The notes under the pieces were generated by a model. The model had not been told where the DNA came from and made no database searches. It saw only the letters and a program-made list of their open reading frames with translations. The translations under genes and the position numbers were made by a program. A DNA stretch of 64,000 bases, from contig OZ024741.1 of assembly GCA_964016885.1 (NCBI GenBank), positions 26,180,937 through 26,244,936 of the forward strand, in the 5' to 3' direction. Shown here in pieces: positions 43,161 through 53,345 of this stretch. This DNA is from Eledone cirrhosa. Its lineage: Eukaryota; Mollusca; Cephalopoda; Octopoda; Eledonidae. Numbering within the stretch: position 1 is the stretch's first letter; each line of letters opens with the position of its first letter.

Positions 43161-43492
43161 AAAGAAATTCCTTGGTACAGTAAGATATATTTTAAAAAAA
43201 AGAGAAGAATGACCTCACTTGTGGTTGGTGTTCTTTAATAGTTCAAATATTTACAGTAAATCGTTATTGATATTAGTTCTGGTAAGTCCTTGTTAACTTC
43301 TGTGGAGAACTTTAACTCCTTGTTATGTTAACTTTCTGGTGATCTTTCTCATGTTCGGTGGCGATTGTCAAACTGGTCTGTTGTGGTATGTTGATGATGT
43401 GTGTAAATATATATATATATGTGTGTGTATGTGTATATAAAAGTTAAAACATTAGAGAAAACAATACCACATTCTTGAACAAATATATTTAA

Positions 43493-43620
43493 TGGCTGAC
43501 AATTGTTTCGAGAACCATATCAATATTCTTCATATACAGATGATAATTATTGATTATAATATCGATAATAGTGAGTGATATTGAAAAGAAAAGATTGATA
43601 TGGTCTCCTCATCAGAGCCA
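43493..43620 (-). ncRNA. candidate type I hammerhead ribozyme, long stem II
   Basis: Reading the minus strand: stem I TGGCT (43620-43616) pairs with AGCCA (43497-43493). The core is CTGATGA (43615-43609). A long stem II pairs GGAGACCATATCAAT with ATTGATATGGTTCTC with one mismatch around a 70-base AT-rich loop. GAAA and C (43509-43505) follow, stem III is AC-AATT-GT, and the cleavage triplet is GTC. Every invariant core base is intact. Type I hammerheads are an established feature of Penelope-like retroelements; the host element here is not otherwise identified. Confidence 0.8.
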
Positions 43621-43820
43621 AAAGTAAAAAAATAAAATAACTACTGGCATATAATTCTCATAACTAATCACTTATTTCTCCTCTTCGATTAGTTAGTATA
43701 CATACTTTTGATGTATATCATCATCATCATCATCAAGGTTTAGCGTCCGTGTTCCACGCTTGCATGGGTTTGGACGGGGGTTTTCCCACTTGAGGCAAGA
43801 GTGGTTGTCTTGCTCGCATA

Positions 43821-44045
43821 GGACTGTCTGGCGGGTTTTCTACAGCTGGATGCCCTTCCTAACACCAACCACATTTACAGTGTGGGGCTGGGAGGTTTTT
43901 ACCGTGTTGCCTACACGGCCACATTACAGCGTGGACTGTCTGGCGGGTTTTCTACAGCTGGATGCCCTTCCTAACACCAACCACATTTACAGTGTGGGGC
44001 TGGGAGGTTTTTACCGTGTTGCCTACATGGCCACATTTACAGCGT
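43821..44045 (-). repeat. 112-bp tandem duplication in LINE 3' UTR
   Basis: Two units with ggactgtctggcgggttttc, tacagctggatgcccttcct, aacaccaaccacatttacag, ttaccgtgttgcctaca. The unit contains the sequence that forms the 3' half of the RTE-tailed SINEs. Confidence 0.85.
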
Positions 44046-44220
44046 GGACTGTGTGTTTTTTTGTCGTGACACCTACACGATCTCATTTGTTTCGGCCTGG
44101 ATGTTGTGGCACCAACATAACTTTACATTGAAAGGGGCGGTGTGGATGGGGTCGGGGTGGTGGGACGGGGGTGTGTTTTGATAGAGATGCCTACTGACTG
44201 TAGTAGGTTTTACTTTGTAT

Positions 44221-46089
44221 TTAGGTAAGGTGGGTCTTCTCTATTACTGAGTACCGCCAAAGGTCTCGGTCCAGTGACATTGTCTTGGAGAGGTGTAAGC
44301 GTGTGAGGTCGGAATTTATCATGTCGTCCCAGGTTTTTCTGGGTCTGCCTACTCCGTGGCTACCGTCTATCTTTATTGCCCTGTACTTTGTTATACAGCT
44401 GTCGTCTTTCATGCGTATCATGTGACCATACCAACGTAGCCTTCTCTCGAGTAAACAACATCTGATCCCTCTTATTTCTAATTTTTTCTTTAGTTCGTTT
44501 ATGCTTAGCCGTTCACGTATATTACTATTGCACATCCAGCGGAGCATGCAAGCTTCGTTCCTCTCTAGTCTGCGTATATCCTCTGCACACAATGCCTAGG
44601 TCTCACTGCCATGCAGCATTGCTGTTCGTATGCAGGCATCGTATAACCTGCCTTTCATTTTTAGGGAGAACCCTTTAGCGGCTAATAGTGGTATAAGCTC
44701 TCTGAACTTTTTCCATCCAGTTCTGACTCTAGCTACTGTACTTTCAGAGCACCCTCCCCCACTGCTGATTTTGTCACCCAGGTAACGGAAGCTGTCCACT
44801 ATTTCTATAGAACCCTCTGCGCAATTGAAAGAGCTAGTATTTTGTGGGCACTTGCTGCTACTTATTGCACCAGAGCACCGGCCACTTGTAAAATCTATGT
44901 TCTTAGTTAGCTTACCTGTGATCCCACTACATCTTTTATGCACCCATACTTTGGATTTGGGACATAAAATGGAGTTTCTACCTACGCCTTTCCTACACAC
45001 TGAGCATGGCCATTTCCCGGAAGGGACCGCCGCCTTATTTTCTTTCCTACAAACTAGAACTTTAGTCTTAGCCAGGTTAATTTTAAGGCCTTTTGATTCT
45101 AGGCTGTGCTTCCATGTTTGGAATTTCTTCTCTAGTTCGGTCATTGATTCAGCTATGAGCGTTAGATCATCTGCGTATAGGAGTTCCCATGGGCAGCCGG
45201 TCTTGAACTCCTCTGTTATAGCCTGAAGGGCAATAATAAATAGTAGGGGGCTAAGAACAGAGCCCTGATGGACACCAACTTTTACGCTAAACTCTTCACT
45301 ATATTCGTTGTTAATTCTAACCCTGACTGTTTCTTTATACATGGCTTGTATAGCTCTCACAAGCCATTCGTCAACACCTAGTTTTCTAAGAGCCCACCAG
45401 ATAATGGAATGGGGGACTCTGTCGAAGGCTTTCTCCAAGTCAACAAAAGCTAAGTATAGGGGTTTACTTTTAGCTAGGTACTTCTCCTGTAGTTGTCGTA
45501 CAATGAAAAGAGCGTCTGTGGTACTTTTGCCTGACACAAACCCGAACTGCATTTCATCTAGATCAATTCTCTCTCTGATTAGTTGCGCTATTACTTTTTC
45601 CGTGACCTTCATGACCTGGTCGATTAATTTAATGCCTCTATAGTTACACCTATCTAGGGCATCTCCTTTACCCTTGTAACAGTTAATGATGATGCTGCTA
45701 TGCCAGTCCTTCGGAACAACCCCATTCTGTATGACTTGGTTTACTATCCGGGTGACCATGGTGTGTCCCACCGTTCCAGAGGCTTTCAGCATTTCAGCAA
45801 CTATTTCTGAAGGCCCAGCCGCCTTACCGGTCTTCATATCTTTGATTGCCTTACTTATTATACTACCTTCGACTAACACTGCTGGTCCCTCTATTGGGTC
45901 GATGTGGGGGAGACTGTCTTTCTCCCATTTGTTCTCCTCATTTAGAAGCCTTTCGTAGCTGAATTGCAGTAATGCAGTTGCAATCAGCCATTCAGGGTGC
46001 ACACATTTAGTTAATAACAGATGCGGTGGCGGTGTTGAGATAGAGAGAAAGGTATATTTATAATCTCCAAAATGGCAGACTGAATACAC
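44221..46089 (-). pseudogene. RTE reverse transcriptase with one nonsense codon
   Basis: One continuous frame broken only by TAG at 44596-44598, where relatives have the Trp of GSETW. In order: linker (VEGSIISKAIKDMKTGKAAG), RT fingers (GKGDALDRCNYRGIKLID), VDLEKAFDRVPHSIIWW, VHQGSVLSPLLFIIALQAI, LLYADDLTLI, INLAKTKVLVCRKE, a Cys/His cluster, DSFRYLGDKISSGGGCSE, RRLRWYGHMIRM and GRPRKTWDDMINSD. Two cysteines of the cluster are replaced by Ser (CPKS, TSGRC). The first 25 or so residues (MYSVCHFGDYKYTF) are probably flanking sequence. The 5' truncation and the stop make it non-autonomous. Confidence 0.9.
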
Positions 46090-46166
46090 GTTTTTCCTCC
46101 TTTTTTCTCATTCATTCCTCTTCTCACTCTTTATCTTTCTATTTTATCCTCTATTTCTAACTCTAA

Positions 46167-46200
46167 CTTATGATAAAGGACTAGTGTCCAAAACGTTAAG
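46167..46200 (+). ncRNA. degenerate hammerhead-like motif
   Basis: CTT / AAG as stem I, ATGATAA where CTGATGA is expected, perfect stem II (GGAC-TAGT-GTCC), AAAAC where GAAAC is expected, then GTT. Three core changes, so probably dead. Confidence 0.4.
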
Positions 46201-46281
46201 ACTTTTTTTTTCCTACTATTTCAAGTGTTGAACTAATATATTTCTTCAATGTACAGTGTCATTTGTTTTGTTATTTTTTAC

Positions 46282-46317
<36 letters not shown>

Positions 46318-46399
46318 TATATATATATGAACACTGACCACTCCCCGAAAAAACCCAGAAACTTTCTTAAAGACTTATTTATTTATATATATATATATC

Positions 46400-46713
46400 A
46401 TCATCATCATCATCATTATCATTTTACGTCCGCTTTTTCCCTGCTTGCAAGGGTGGGACGGGAACTGATTCTGGCTTGATTTCTACAGCTGGATGCCCTT
46501 CCTAACACCAACCTCATTTACAGTGAGTGCTGAGTGCTTCTTTGCCGTGGCACCTCCATGTCCACTTTGCAGTGGAATCTCATTTCTACAGCTGAGTAAA
46601 CTGGAGCAATGTGAAATAAAGTGTCTTGCTCAAGAAAACAACACATCACCCAGTCTGAGAATTGAACTCGTAATCTTTCGATTGCAAGGCCAATGCTCTA
46701 ACCACTAAGCCAT
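46400..46713 (-). mobile_element. full-length tRNA-headed SINE with RTE tail (family B)
   Basis: The minus strand starts ATGGCTTAGTGGTTAGAGCA (A box), then TTACGAGTTCAATTCTCAGA (B box). The body has CTTTATTTCACATTGCTCC, then GGAAGGGCATCCAGCTGTAG, CGTCCCACCCTTGCAAGCAG and GGACGTAAAATG, ending in (GAT)n. It is about 310 bp and flanked by TA repeats. The tail matches the LINE at 13903-15338. Confidence 0.9.
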
Positions 46714-46719
46714 ATATAT

Positions 46720-47010
46720 ATATAAAGAGAGAGAGGGGGGGGGGGTCTATGGATAGAGTAGTGTAAGAGAGTATGTACAAATGAAGTGGTGTAAATCAAA
46801 ATAGAGCACTTGTTATTTTTTGATAATGGGAAAGTGAAAACAGTGGAGTGAGAATGATATTGGAGATTTTGTTGTGATGGTCAGATAGGGTTGACCTAGA
46901 TGTCATAGGGGAAGAAACAAAATATGATTAAAGTGATAAAGTTGGAAAAGCAATAAAATGTTGGTGTATTTTACAAATGAGTGTTTTATGAGACGAGAGG
47001 GTCATTAAGT
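46720..47010. other. intergenic with (GA)n/G-run
   Basis: gagagagag and a G9-10 run at 46734-46745. Otherwise nothing recognised. Confidence 0.45.
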
Positions 47011-47014
47011 GATG

Positions 47015-47815
47015 GTACCATATTGTGGTGGATACAAGTGATGGTACCTTATTGTGGTGGATACAAGTGATGGTACCTTATTGTGGTGGATAAAAGTGAT
47101 GGTACCTTATTGTGGTGGATACAAGTGATGGTACCATATTGTGGTGGATACAAGTGATGGTACCATATTGTGGTGGATACAAGTGATGGTACCTTATTGT
47201 GGTGGATAAAAGTGATGGTACCATATTGTGGTGGATAAAAGTGATGGTACCTTATTGTGGTGGATACAAGTGATGGTACCATATTATGGTGGATAAAAGT
47301 GATGGTACCTTATTGTGCTGGATACAAGTGATGGTACCATATTGTGGTGGATAAAAGTGATGGTACCTTATTGTGGTGGATACAAGTGATGGTACCTTAT
47401 TGTGGTGGATACAAGTGATGGTACCATATTGTGGTGGATACAAGTGATGGTACCTTATTGTGGTGGATACAAGTGATGGTACCTTATTGTGGTGGATAGA
47501 AGTGATGGTACCTTATTGTGGTGTATAAAAGTGATGGTACCATATTGTGGTGGATAAAAGTGATGGTACCTTATTGTGGTGTATAAAAGTGATGGTACCA
47601 TATTGTGCTGGATAAAAGTGATGGTACCTTATTGTGGTGGATAAAAGTGATGGTACCTTATTGTGGTGGATACAAGTGATGGTACCTTATTGTGGTGGAT
47701 ACAAGTGATGGTACCTTATTGTGGTGGATACAAGTGATGGTACCTTATTGTGGTGGATACAAGTGATGGTACCTTATTGTGGTGGATACAAGTCATGGTA
47801 CCTTATTGTGGTGGA
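47015..47815 (+). repeat. 29-bp minisatellite, about 28 copies
   Basis: Unit gatggtaccttattgtggtg plus gatacaagt. Variants are accatatt/accttatt and gataaaag/gatacaag. It contains a KpnI site (ggtacc) in every unit. The minus-strand Tyr/His/Pro ORFs are artefacts. Confidence 0.95.
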
Positions 47816-47944
47816 TAAAAGACCAAAGTAAAGTTAATGATTATAGTTAACAGTCATCATATGATTGTGATTGCTAGTAATTTGCCCTACATGAAAATGT
47901 CTGTACACTAGTATATATATACTGCAGCACTAAATGTTATCTTT

Positions 47945-48200
47945 ATTTAATATACGCCGTCTATAAACCATTCCAGCCCCTCGACCACATTGTTCAAGGG
48001 TCGCCTGGTTCTTTAATATGCTGCCAAAAAACTCATGGGGTCTATATGGATTGGATTTAGATATTTTCAAGAAGCATCTTTACATTCTGCTATCTAAGAC
48101 ACCAGATGAACCCACAGCACCAGGCAAAATACAGATAAAGACAGCAGCAACAAACACCCTCTTACATCAATGGCCAACCAAGGAATGCTGGCTATAGAAA
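47945..48200 (+). mobile_element. LINE C-terminal fragment (CR1-like)
   Basis: Open frame from about 48010 reading WFFNMLPKNSWGLYGLDLDI FKKHLYILLSKTPDEPTAPG then AATNTLLHQWPTKECWL and a TAG. The pattern xFNxLPKxLR...DxFKxxLDxxLxxxPDEP is common at the C terminus of CR1/Jockey-group LINE proteins. It differs from the element at 1-2520. Confidence 0.55.
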
Positions 48201-48229
48201 GTGTAGCAACAATGGCACTGCCCCAACAG

Positions 48230-48590
48230 GTGAAGGAGTATTTACTATCTCTTATATCCTTCCATACTTATGATTATTCCTGAACAGCAATTGTCAGTGT
48301 TTATTAGTTGTACCTTATGTTTGGTCAGTTTATTAAACAGAACAGCCAGCTGAGAGCAGCTAAGCTAAGAAAGCAGAGATAATTTTAGAATCACTATTTT
48401 TGTAACACAGATTCTCTTCTCTGCATCACTCCTACACTGTAGTACATTATGATAGATAGTGATAGTAGATGTGGTGGGGTTGATGATAAAGTATGGTATG
48501 ATAGATGTGGTAGGGTTAATAGTAGTGGAGTGGTATGTGACAGTGATAGTAGGTGTGGAAGGATTAATGGTATAGTATGGTAGACAGTAG
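48230..48590. other. intergenic, nothing recognised
   Basis: Grades into the next tandem array; no gene. Confidence 0.4.
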
Positions 48591-48965
48591 TGGTGGGTGT
48601 GGGAGGGTTAATGGTATAGTATGGTAGAGAGTGATAGTAGGTGTGGCAGGGTTAATGGTATAGTATGGTAGAGAGTGATAGTAGGTGTGGCAGGGTTAAT
48701 GGTATAGTATGGTAGAGAGTGATAGTAGGTGTGGCAGGGTTAATGGTATAGTATGGTAGAGAGTGATAGTAGGTGTGGCAGGGTTAATGGTATAGTATGG
48801 TAGAGAGTGATAGTAGGTGTGGCAGGGTTAATGGTATAGTATGGTAGAGAGTGATAGTAGGTGTGGCAGGGTTAATGGTATAGTATGGTAGAGAGTGATA
48901 GTAGGTGTGGCAGGGTTAATGGTATAGTATGGTAGAGAGTGATAGTAGGTGTGGCAGGGTTAATG
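48590..48965 (+). repeat. 44-bp minisatellite, about 8 copies
   Basis: Unit ggttaatggtatagtatggt, agagagtgatagtaggtgtg, gcag; almost no variation between copies, so recent. Confidence 0.95.
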
Positions 48966-49330
48966 GTAGTGGGCATGGAATGGTTGATGTTATAGAATGC
49001 TATGATAGTGATGATGGGTGCAGAATGGTTGATGGTAGAGGAATGGTATGGCAGAGTGGTAGTGGGCGCAGATGAGTTAATGGTAGTGGGGTGTGGAAGG
49101 GTTAATGGTAGTGGGTGTGGAAGGGTTAATGGTAGTGGGGTGGTGTGGTAGTGGGTGTGGAAGGGTTAATGGTAGTGGGGTGGTATGGTAGTAGGTGTGG
49201 AAGGGTTAATAGTAGTGGGGTGGTATGGTAGTAGGTGTGGAAGGGTTAATAGTAGTGGGGTGGTATGGTAGTGGGTGTGGAAGGGTTAATGGTAGTGGGT
49301 GTGGAATGTTTAATAGTAGTGATATGATAT
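48966..49330 (+). repeat. related diverged minisatellite
   Basis: Shorter, mixed units with gggtgtggaagggttaatgg and tagtggggtggtatggtagt. Clearly derived from or ancestral to the preceding 44-bp array. Confidence 0.85.
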
Positions 49331-49392
49331 AAGAGATTGTACATATGGAAGGGCTAGTGGATGCTATTTTCACAACAGCAAACTACTATTTT

Positions 49393-49599
49393 TTAAAGCC
49401 TTTACCATTTACATTACTCTATATATACTATTGTATTTTCATGGTAAACATTTTACCTCACATAATATCGAATCTATGAGATTTTGATATTATTTATTTT
49501 GAGAACAATACCTTAATGTTGGTATGAGTGGCCGGCTACAGCTGGTTTGAATAGAAAGAGGTGAGGGAATTATGGCCAGTTTAAATGCTAAAGGGTTAA
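49393..49599 (+). mobile_element. piggyBac-like MITE copy 5
   Basis: Left TTAA-AGCCTTTACC (diverged), right AAAGGG-TTAA; the interior has gtatgagtggccggctacag. Confidence 0.65.
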
Positions 49600-49765
49600 A
49601 TTTGGGCTTCTTGATACCTTAACCCTTTCAGTACCAATCTGCCTAAAAATATCTCTGGTTCTATGATACAAACCTGTTTATTTTAAAGCACCTATATTTA
49701 ACTTAAAACCTTCCATCATACTTTTATATGGGAACCTTTAAGTCATAATTTAAACAGCAACTTAA

Positions 49766-49922
49766 TAATTGTTTCTACTTTTGGCACAAGGCCAGCAATT
49801 ACCCAGTGCATTACTGGTGCTTTATTTTATTGACCCCGTCAGGATGAAAGGCAACGTTAACCTCGACAGCATTTGAACTCAGACCGTAAAGGGCCGTACC
49901 TCTATACTGCAAAGCAATGGGA
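49766..49922 (-). mobile_element. tRNA-like SINE family A, minus copy
   Basis: ttgtttctacttttggcaca, gcatttgaactcagaccgta, ctgcaaagcaatgg. The head is lost after the B box side. Confidence 0.8.
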
Positions 49923-50099
49923 AGTTAATTATATTACTAAATTTTGCCAAATTCTTCAATTTTCAAAATTATTTGAAAAAATTATAGGCAGTGTCTTTTA
50001 TGAGAAATATGGTAATGAAACAGTTAAAATTTGAATTTTTCAGACAAGATTACCAACCAAGTAAATCAGAACTACTCTACAGGCAACATATATAGAGAT

Positions 50100-50106
50100 A
50101 TGTGTA

Positions 50107-50172
<66 letters not shown>
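50100..50172. repeat. (TG)n/(TA)n microsatellite
   Basis: gtgtgtgtgt followed by a long tatata run at the 3' border of an RTE fragment. Confidence 0.95.
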
Positions 50173-50176
<4 letters not shown>

Positions 50177-50182
50177 GACATG

Positions 50183-50700
50183 TAGAGGGGTTTACTTTTT
50201 GCTAGGTACTTCTCCTGCAATTGCCTCACAAGTGAGAGAGCATCTGTGATACTTTTACCTGAGACAAATCTGAACTGCATCTAATTTAAGTTAATTTTAT
50301 TCCTATGTACAATCACTCTTTCTGTAAATTTCATGACCTGATCCATCAATTTGATGCCTTGGTAGTTTTCTCTGTCTAGGGCATCACCTTTGTTCTTGTA
50401 GCAGTTGACAATGCTGCTGCTATGCCAGTCATTGGGCATTACTTGGTTAACAATATAGGGGTTTATGGTGTGGCCTACCATCCCAGCTGCTTTCAGTATC
50501 TCAGCAGCTATTCCCAATGGCCCAGCTGCTTTACCTGCTGTCATATCCTTAATTATCTTACTACACAGCTGCTTACTGTACAGCTGGTCCCTTTATTGGG
50601 TCTACTTAAGGCAGGCTATCTTCCTCCCAAACATTCTCCTCATTCATCAGTCTCTCTCAATGACACTTCCATGCTGTGGGCAAGTGCATCATTGTCATCT
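50183..50700 (-). mobile_element. RTE LINE fragment, both ends truncated
   Basis: The minus strand from about 50665: linker, MTAGKAAGPLGIAAEILKAA, NDWHSSSIVNCYKNKGDALD, REN YQGIKLMDQVMKFTERV, then MQFRFVSGKSITDALSLVRQ and LQEKYLAKSKPLY, stopping at the TA repeat. It ends just where the LEKAFD block would begin. Only the first third of the RT remains. Confidence 0.8.
50281..50544 (-). pseudogene. RTE reverse transcriptase, N-terminal remnant
   Basis: An 87-residue frame followed after a stop by 50280-50183 in the same element. Compared with 43723-46089 it has lost the VTRIVNQVIQNGVVPKDWHS-type stretch partly (IVNQVMPNDWHS). No catalytic residues are included. Confidence 0.75.
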
Positions 50701-50825
50701 CAGACACACTGCCTCGCGATCCTGAACAATATATATATGCGTGTGTGTGTTTGTGTGTATATATATTTATATATACATATGTTTGTGTATATATGTATTT
50801 TATATATATATATGTGTATAATTTT

Positions 50826-50975
50826 TGTGCTTTTGGCACGGATCCAGCGACTGGTCCAGCGCATTACTGGTACTCTCTTTTGTTGACTCCGTGGGGATGA
50901 AGGACAAGGTTGACCTCGGCAGGATTTAAGCTCAGAGCGTGGAGAGCCATAACTCTATGCTGTAAAGCAATTATA
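50826..50975 (-). mobile_element. tRNA-like SINE family A, minus copy
   Basis: ttttggcacggatccagcga, gcgcattactggtactctct, gacctcggcaggatttaagc. GC-richer than its relatives. Confidence 0.7.
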
Positions 50976-51070
50976 ATAATACTGGACTGTAATATGAACG
51001 GCTTCAACTATACAAACTCTTGAAAGTCAACTGTTGACATAATCTTGTAATCTTGTATCAGTAATGACGG

Positions 51071-51072
<2 letters not shown>

Positions 51073-51124
<52 letters not shown>

Positions 51125-51250
51125 AAGTGAGTAGCGTGTGTGTGTTTTTTTGTATGTATGTGTGTGCGCGTATGTATGCGTGTGTGCGCGCGCGTATGTA
51201 TGCGTGTGTGTGCGCGCATATGTATGTGCATGTGTGTATGTCGTACGTAT
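51073..51250. repeat. (TA)n then alternating TG/CG/TA tract
   Basis: Long purine-pyrimidine alternation with gtgtgtgcgcgcgcgtatgt at its centre. Confidence 0.9.
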
Positions 51251-51599
51251 AAGTGTCAATAAGTGAGGTTTTTTTTGGGTTTTTTTTTGCGCGGGGACAT
51301 AGAAATAATCGGGCTGGATGCCCGATCACGCAGTTAAACCACTGGGAGTGAAGAACCCCTAGCCCTTGTCAGGGCATTCTTCTAGGAGAAGGCATCTCAG
51401 GAAAGTGGGTTAACTCCGACATAAAACCTGCGGCTCAGTAGTTACCGATGATGTTGATCTTTTCTTCTTTTCGGGTTAGAGCTACTGTCGCTCAGAGAGT
51501 GGGATTGGCTCAGTGTACAGTCTTTCCTCACTTTAAAAATATTCGTCACACACAGGCATTGCACGAGTGCATTAATAATTATTAATAGTGTATTATTAT

Positions 51600-52609
51600 T
51601 ATTAAACGACAATAACACCGACAGCTTCAATGTAAACACGGATGGCGGTGGCAACAGCATCAACAAACAAAACAACAACAACAACACCAAGAATGACAAC
51701 ACCAACAATAAAAGCATCAGAAGCACCACATTTGCTGCAGCAACAGCAAAAACAAAGCACTTATTGAATATTGATATTAGCGATAAAGAAGAACAGTTGG
51801 CACAAGCGTGGAGGCTAATTAAACGGGAGAAGTCCTGGGCAAACCTGACCATCCCGGACGAGGCAATAGCGGCCATGCAAAGGAGGACGGTGTTTTTTTG
51901 ATGCATTTCAGTGCAGACACGAAAAGTGGAACTTGCCAGCCAAGCAGAGGTCGAGGCTGCTTTGGAGTACATCGGAAGTAACATAGAGTACAAAGCAAGA
52001 GGCAAACAGTTCGGTACCATCTCGGTACTGTTCAAAACCGAGGCCCTCACTATTAAGCACTCCGTGACCTCCTGCAGAACGGAATGCATTATCATGCATC
52101 CGTCCTACATAGGTAAAAGGACAGTAAAGGTACGCATTCCCAGCATCCCACCAGCAATGAACATATGGTGGCTGCTGGGATGCGTAATTGAGGAGGGGAC
52201 AGACACCACCCTCCTGGACATCAAAAGGACAGAGAGAGAGGACTGGTCCGGAATGGATTTGGAGATTCTTCTCCAAATGAAACCAGAGGACATGAATAAC
52301 ATCCCGGATTTTGCCCGCCTGCAGAACGGGACAACAATCCAACTAATCATTGACGGAAGAAGGCCACGCCCCTTCGTCTGCGTGGAAGCAACGCATCTGC
52401 AAGCCTTCTGCCCTCAGCGCAAAAATGCAGGGGGTCGCAAACCTTTGTTGCCAACGCCAGTGTCAGCACGGAAAGCTGCACCACCACCACCAACAAAAAC
52501 ACGGACACCAACATCAAAATCAGCCGGATCACCACCAACACCAAAACCAATCCAAGGGGAAAACGAGGAAAGCTCTCCCACTCCCCCTACCCCCCAATTA
52601 TACACATAG
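51600..52609 (+). pseudogene. Tx1-type LINE ORF1 (gag-like), one in-frame TGA
   Basis: The frame is open from about 51600 to a stop at 52607-52609, broken only by TGA at 51899-51901. The first part is Asn/Thr-rich (DSFNVNTDGGGNSINKQNNN). The middle has QAWRLIKREKSWANLTIPDE, VLFKTEALTIKHSVTSCRTE and IPPAMNIWWLLGCVIEEGTD. The end has a zinc-knuckle-like FVCVEATHLQAFCPQRK. In a CCHC knuckle (CxxCxxxxHxxxxC) the first Cys is here Pro and the Gly after the second Cys is Val, so it is damaged. ORF1 proteins bind LINE RNA. A Pro/Thr-rich tail follows. Confidence 0.75.
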
Positions 52610-53025
52610 ACAAAACAATAAACACACACACAGACACAGAGACACTCACAGCCACAGACCCTTTGTCTTCCAGCAGCGAAGATGAAGGAAAACCCCAAAG
52701 TGCAAAAAAACAGAGAAAACTCACAAAAAAAAAGCCCCAACAAAACACAAAAACATACACAACAAAAAATACAGACACCACTAACACAAACACTTCCCCA
52801 ATAACATCATCACCAACAGCAACACCGACACCACCTCCATAATCCCCGAAACGCAAACAACCTAAACAAACACAAGTACAAATCAACACACAAATACCTG
52901 AAATTGCAGACACCACACCTACAACAAACACAGACATACCCGAAACAACACCACCAAAACCATCACCACCACAGTCACCAAAACGAAAACAAATAAAACG
53001 ACACCAACAAAATGTTAAAAACTTC

Positions 53026-53316
53026 GTGCTTGTCAGAAGAGCCAACGATAAACTGATGGCCCTCTTAGCACGAAGCGAGGACATTCAAACAGAGGGGGAG
53101 ATTTTTGAAATGAGCACATTTTGCATGCCAGAAGATTTGCTTCTGGTCCGAATGTCACTCAATTCCTTCAAAGAAATTCGAGAGAGCTTTCCTCAAGACG
53201 TGGGAACCCTGAATGTGAAACCCACATCAAGACTTTTAAAGGGGTTCCCAAAAGAAACCCCACCAACCATGGAGGTTGAACAACCCGACCTTCACAAGAC
53301 CCCGGAAGGTAAGTAA
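53026..53316 (+). pseudogene. ORF1 C-terminal part in another frame
   Basis: VRRANDKLMALLARSEDIQT then FEMSTFCMPEDLLLVRMSLN and DVGTLNVKPTSRLLKGFPKE, stop at 53314-53316, 30 bases before ORF2. The intervening 52610-53025 is very rich in ACA/CCA codons (Thr/Pro/Asn). It is probably the same ORF1 with frameshifts, although a separate small ORF cannot be excluded. Confidence 0.55.
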
Positions 53317-53345
53317 ACCTTCCTTCTCCCTCTTAGCTTACCAAT

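Larger units (their letters stand above)
43723..46089 (-). mobile_element. RTE-type LINE, 5'-truncated (subfamily 1)
   Basis: Minus-strand element. Coding sequence runs 46089-44221, followed by a 3' UTR of about 500 bp ending cccatgcaagcgtggaacac, ggacgctaaacc, then (GATGAT)n at 43723-43736. It is nearly the same as the plus-strand element at 61866-63718. Its 3' UTR has a tandem duplication (43821-43932 and 43933-44045) absent in that copy. The 5' part, including the endonuclease, is missing. Confidence 0.9.

Noticed and set aside
47049..47443. Tyr/His/Pro-rich minus-strand ORFs
   Set aside because: Products of the 29-bp minisatellite; frame breaks with each length change.
51442..52743. Antisense ORFs over the Tx1 element
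   Set aside because: Shadows of ORF1; Val/Leu-rich because of the Thr/Asn/Pro codons on the other strand.
52640..53025. A separate Thr/Pro-rich gene between ORF1 and ORF2
   Set aside because: ACA/CCA-rich sequence is in line with a frameshifted ORF1 tail; no start or independent motif.
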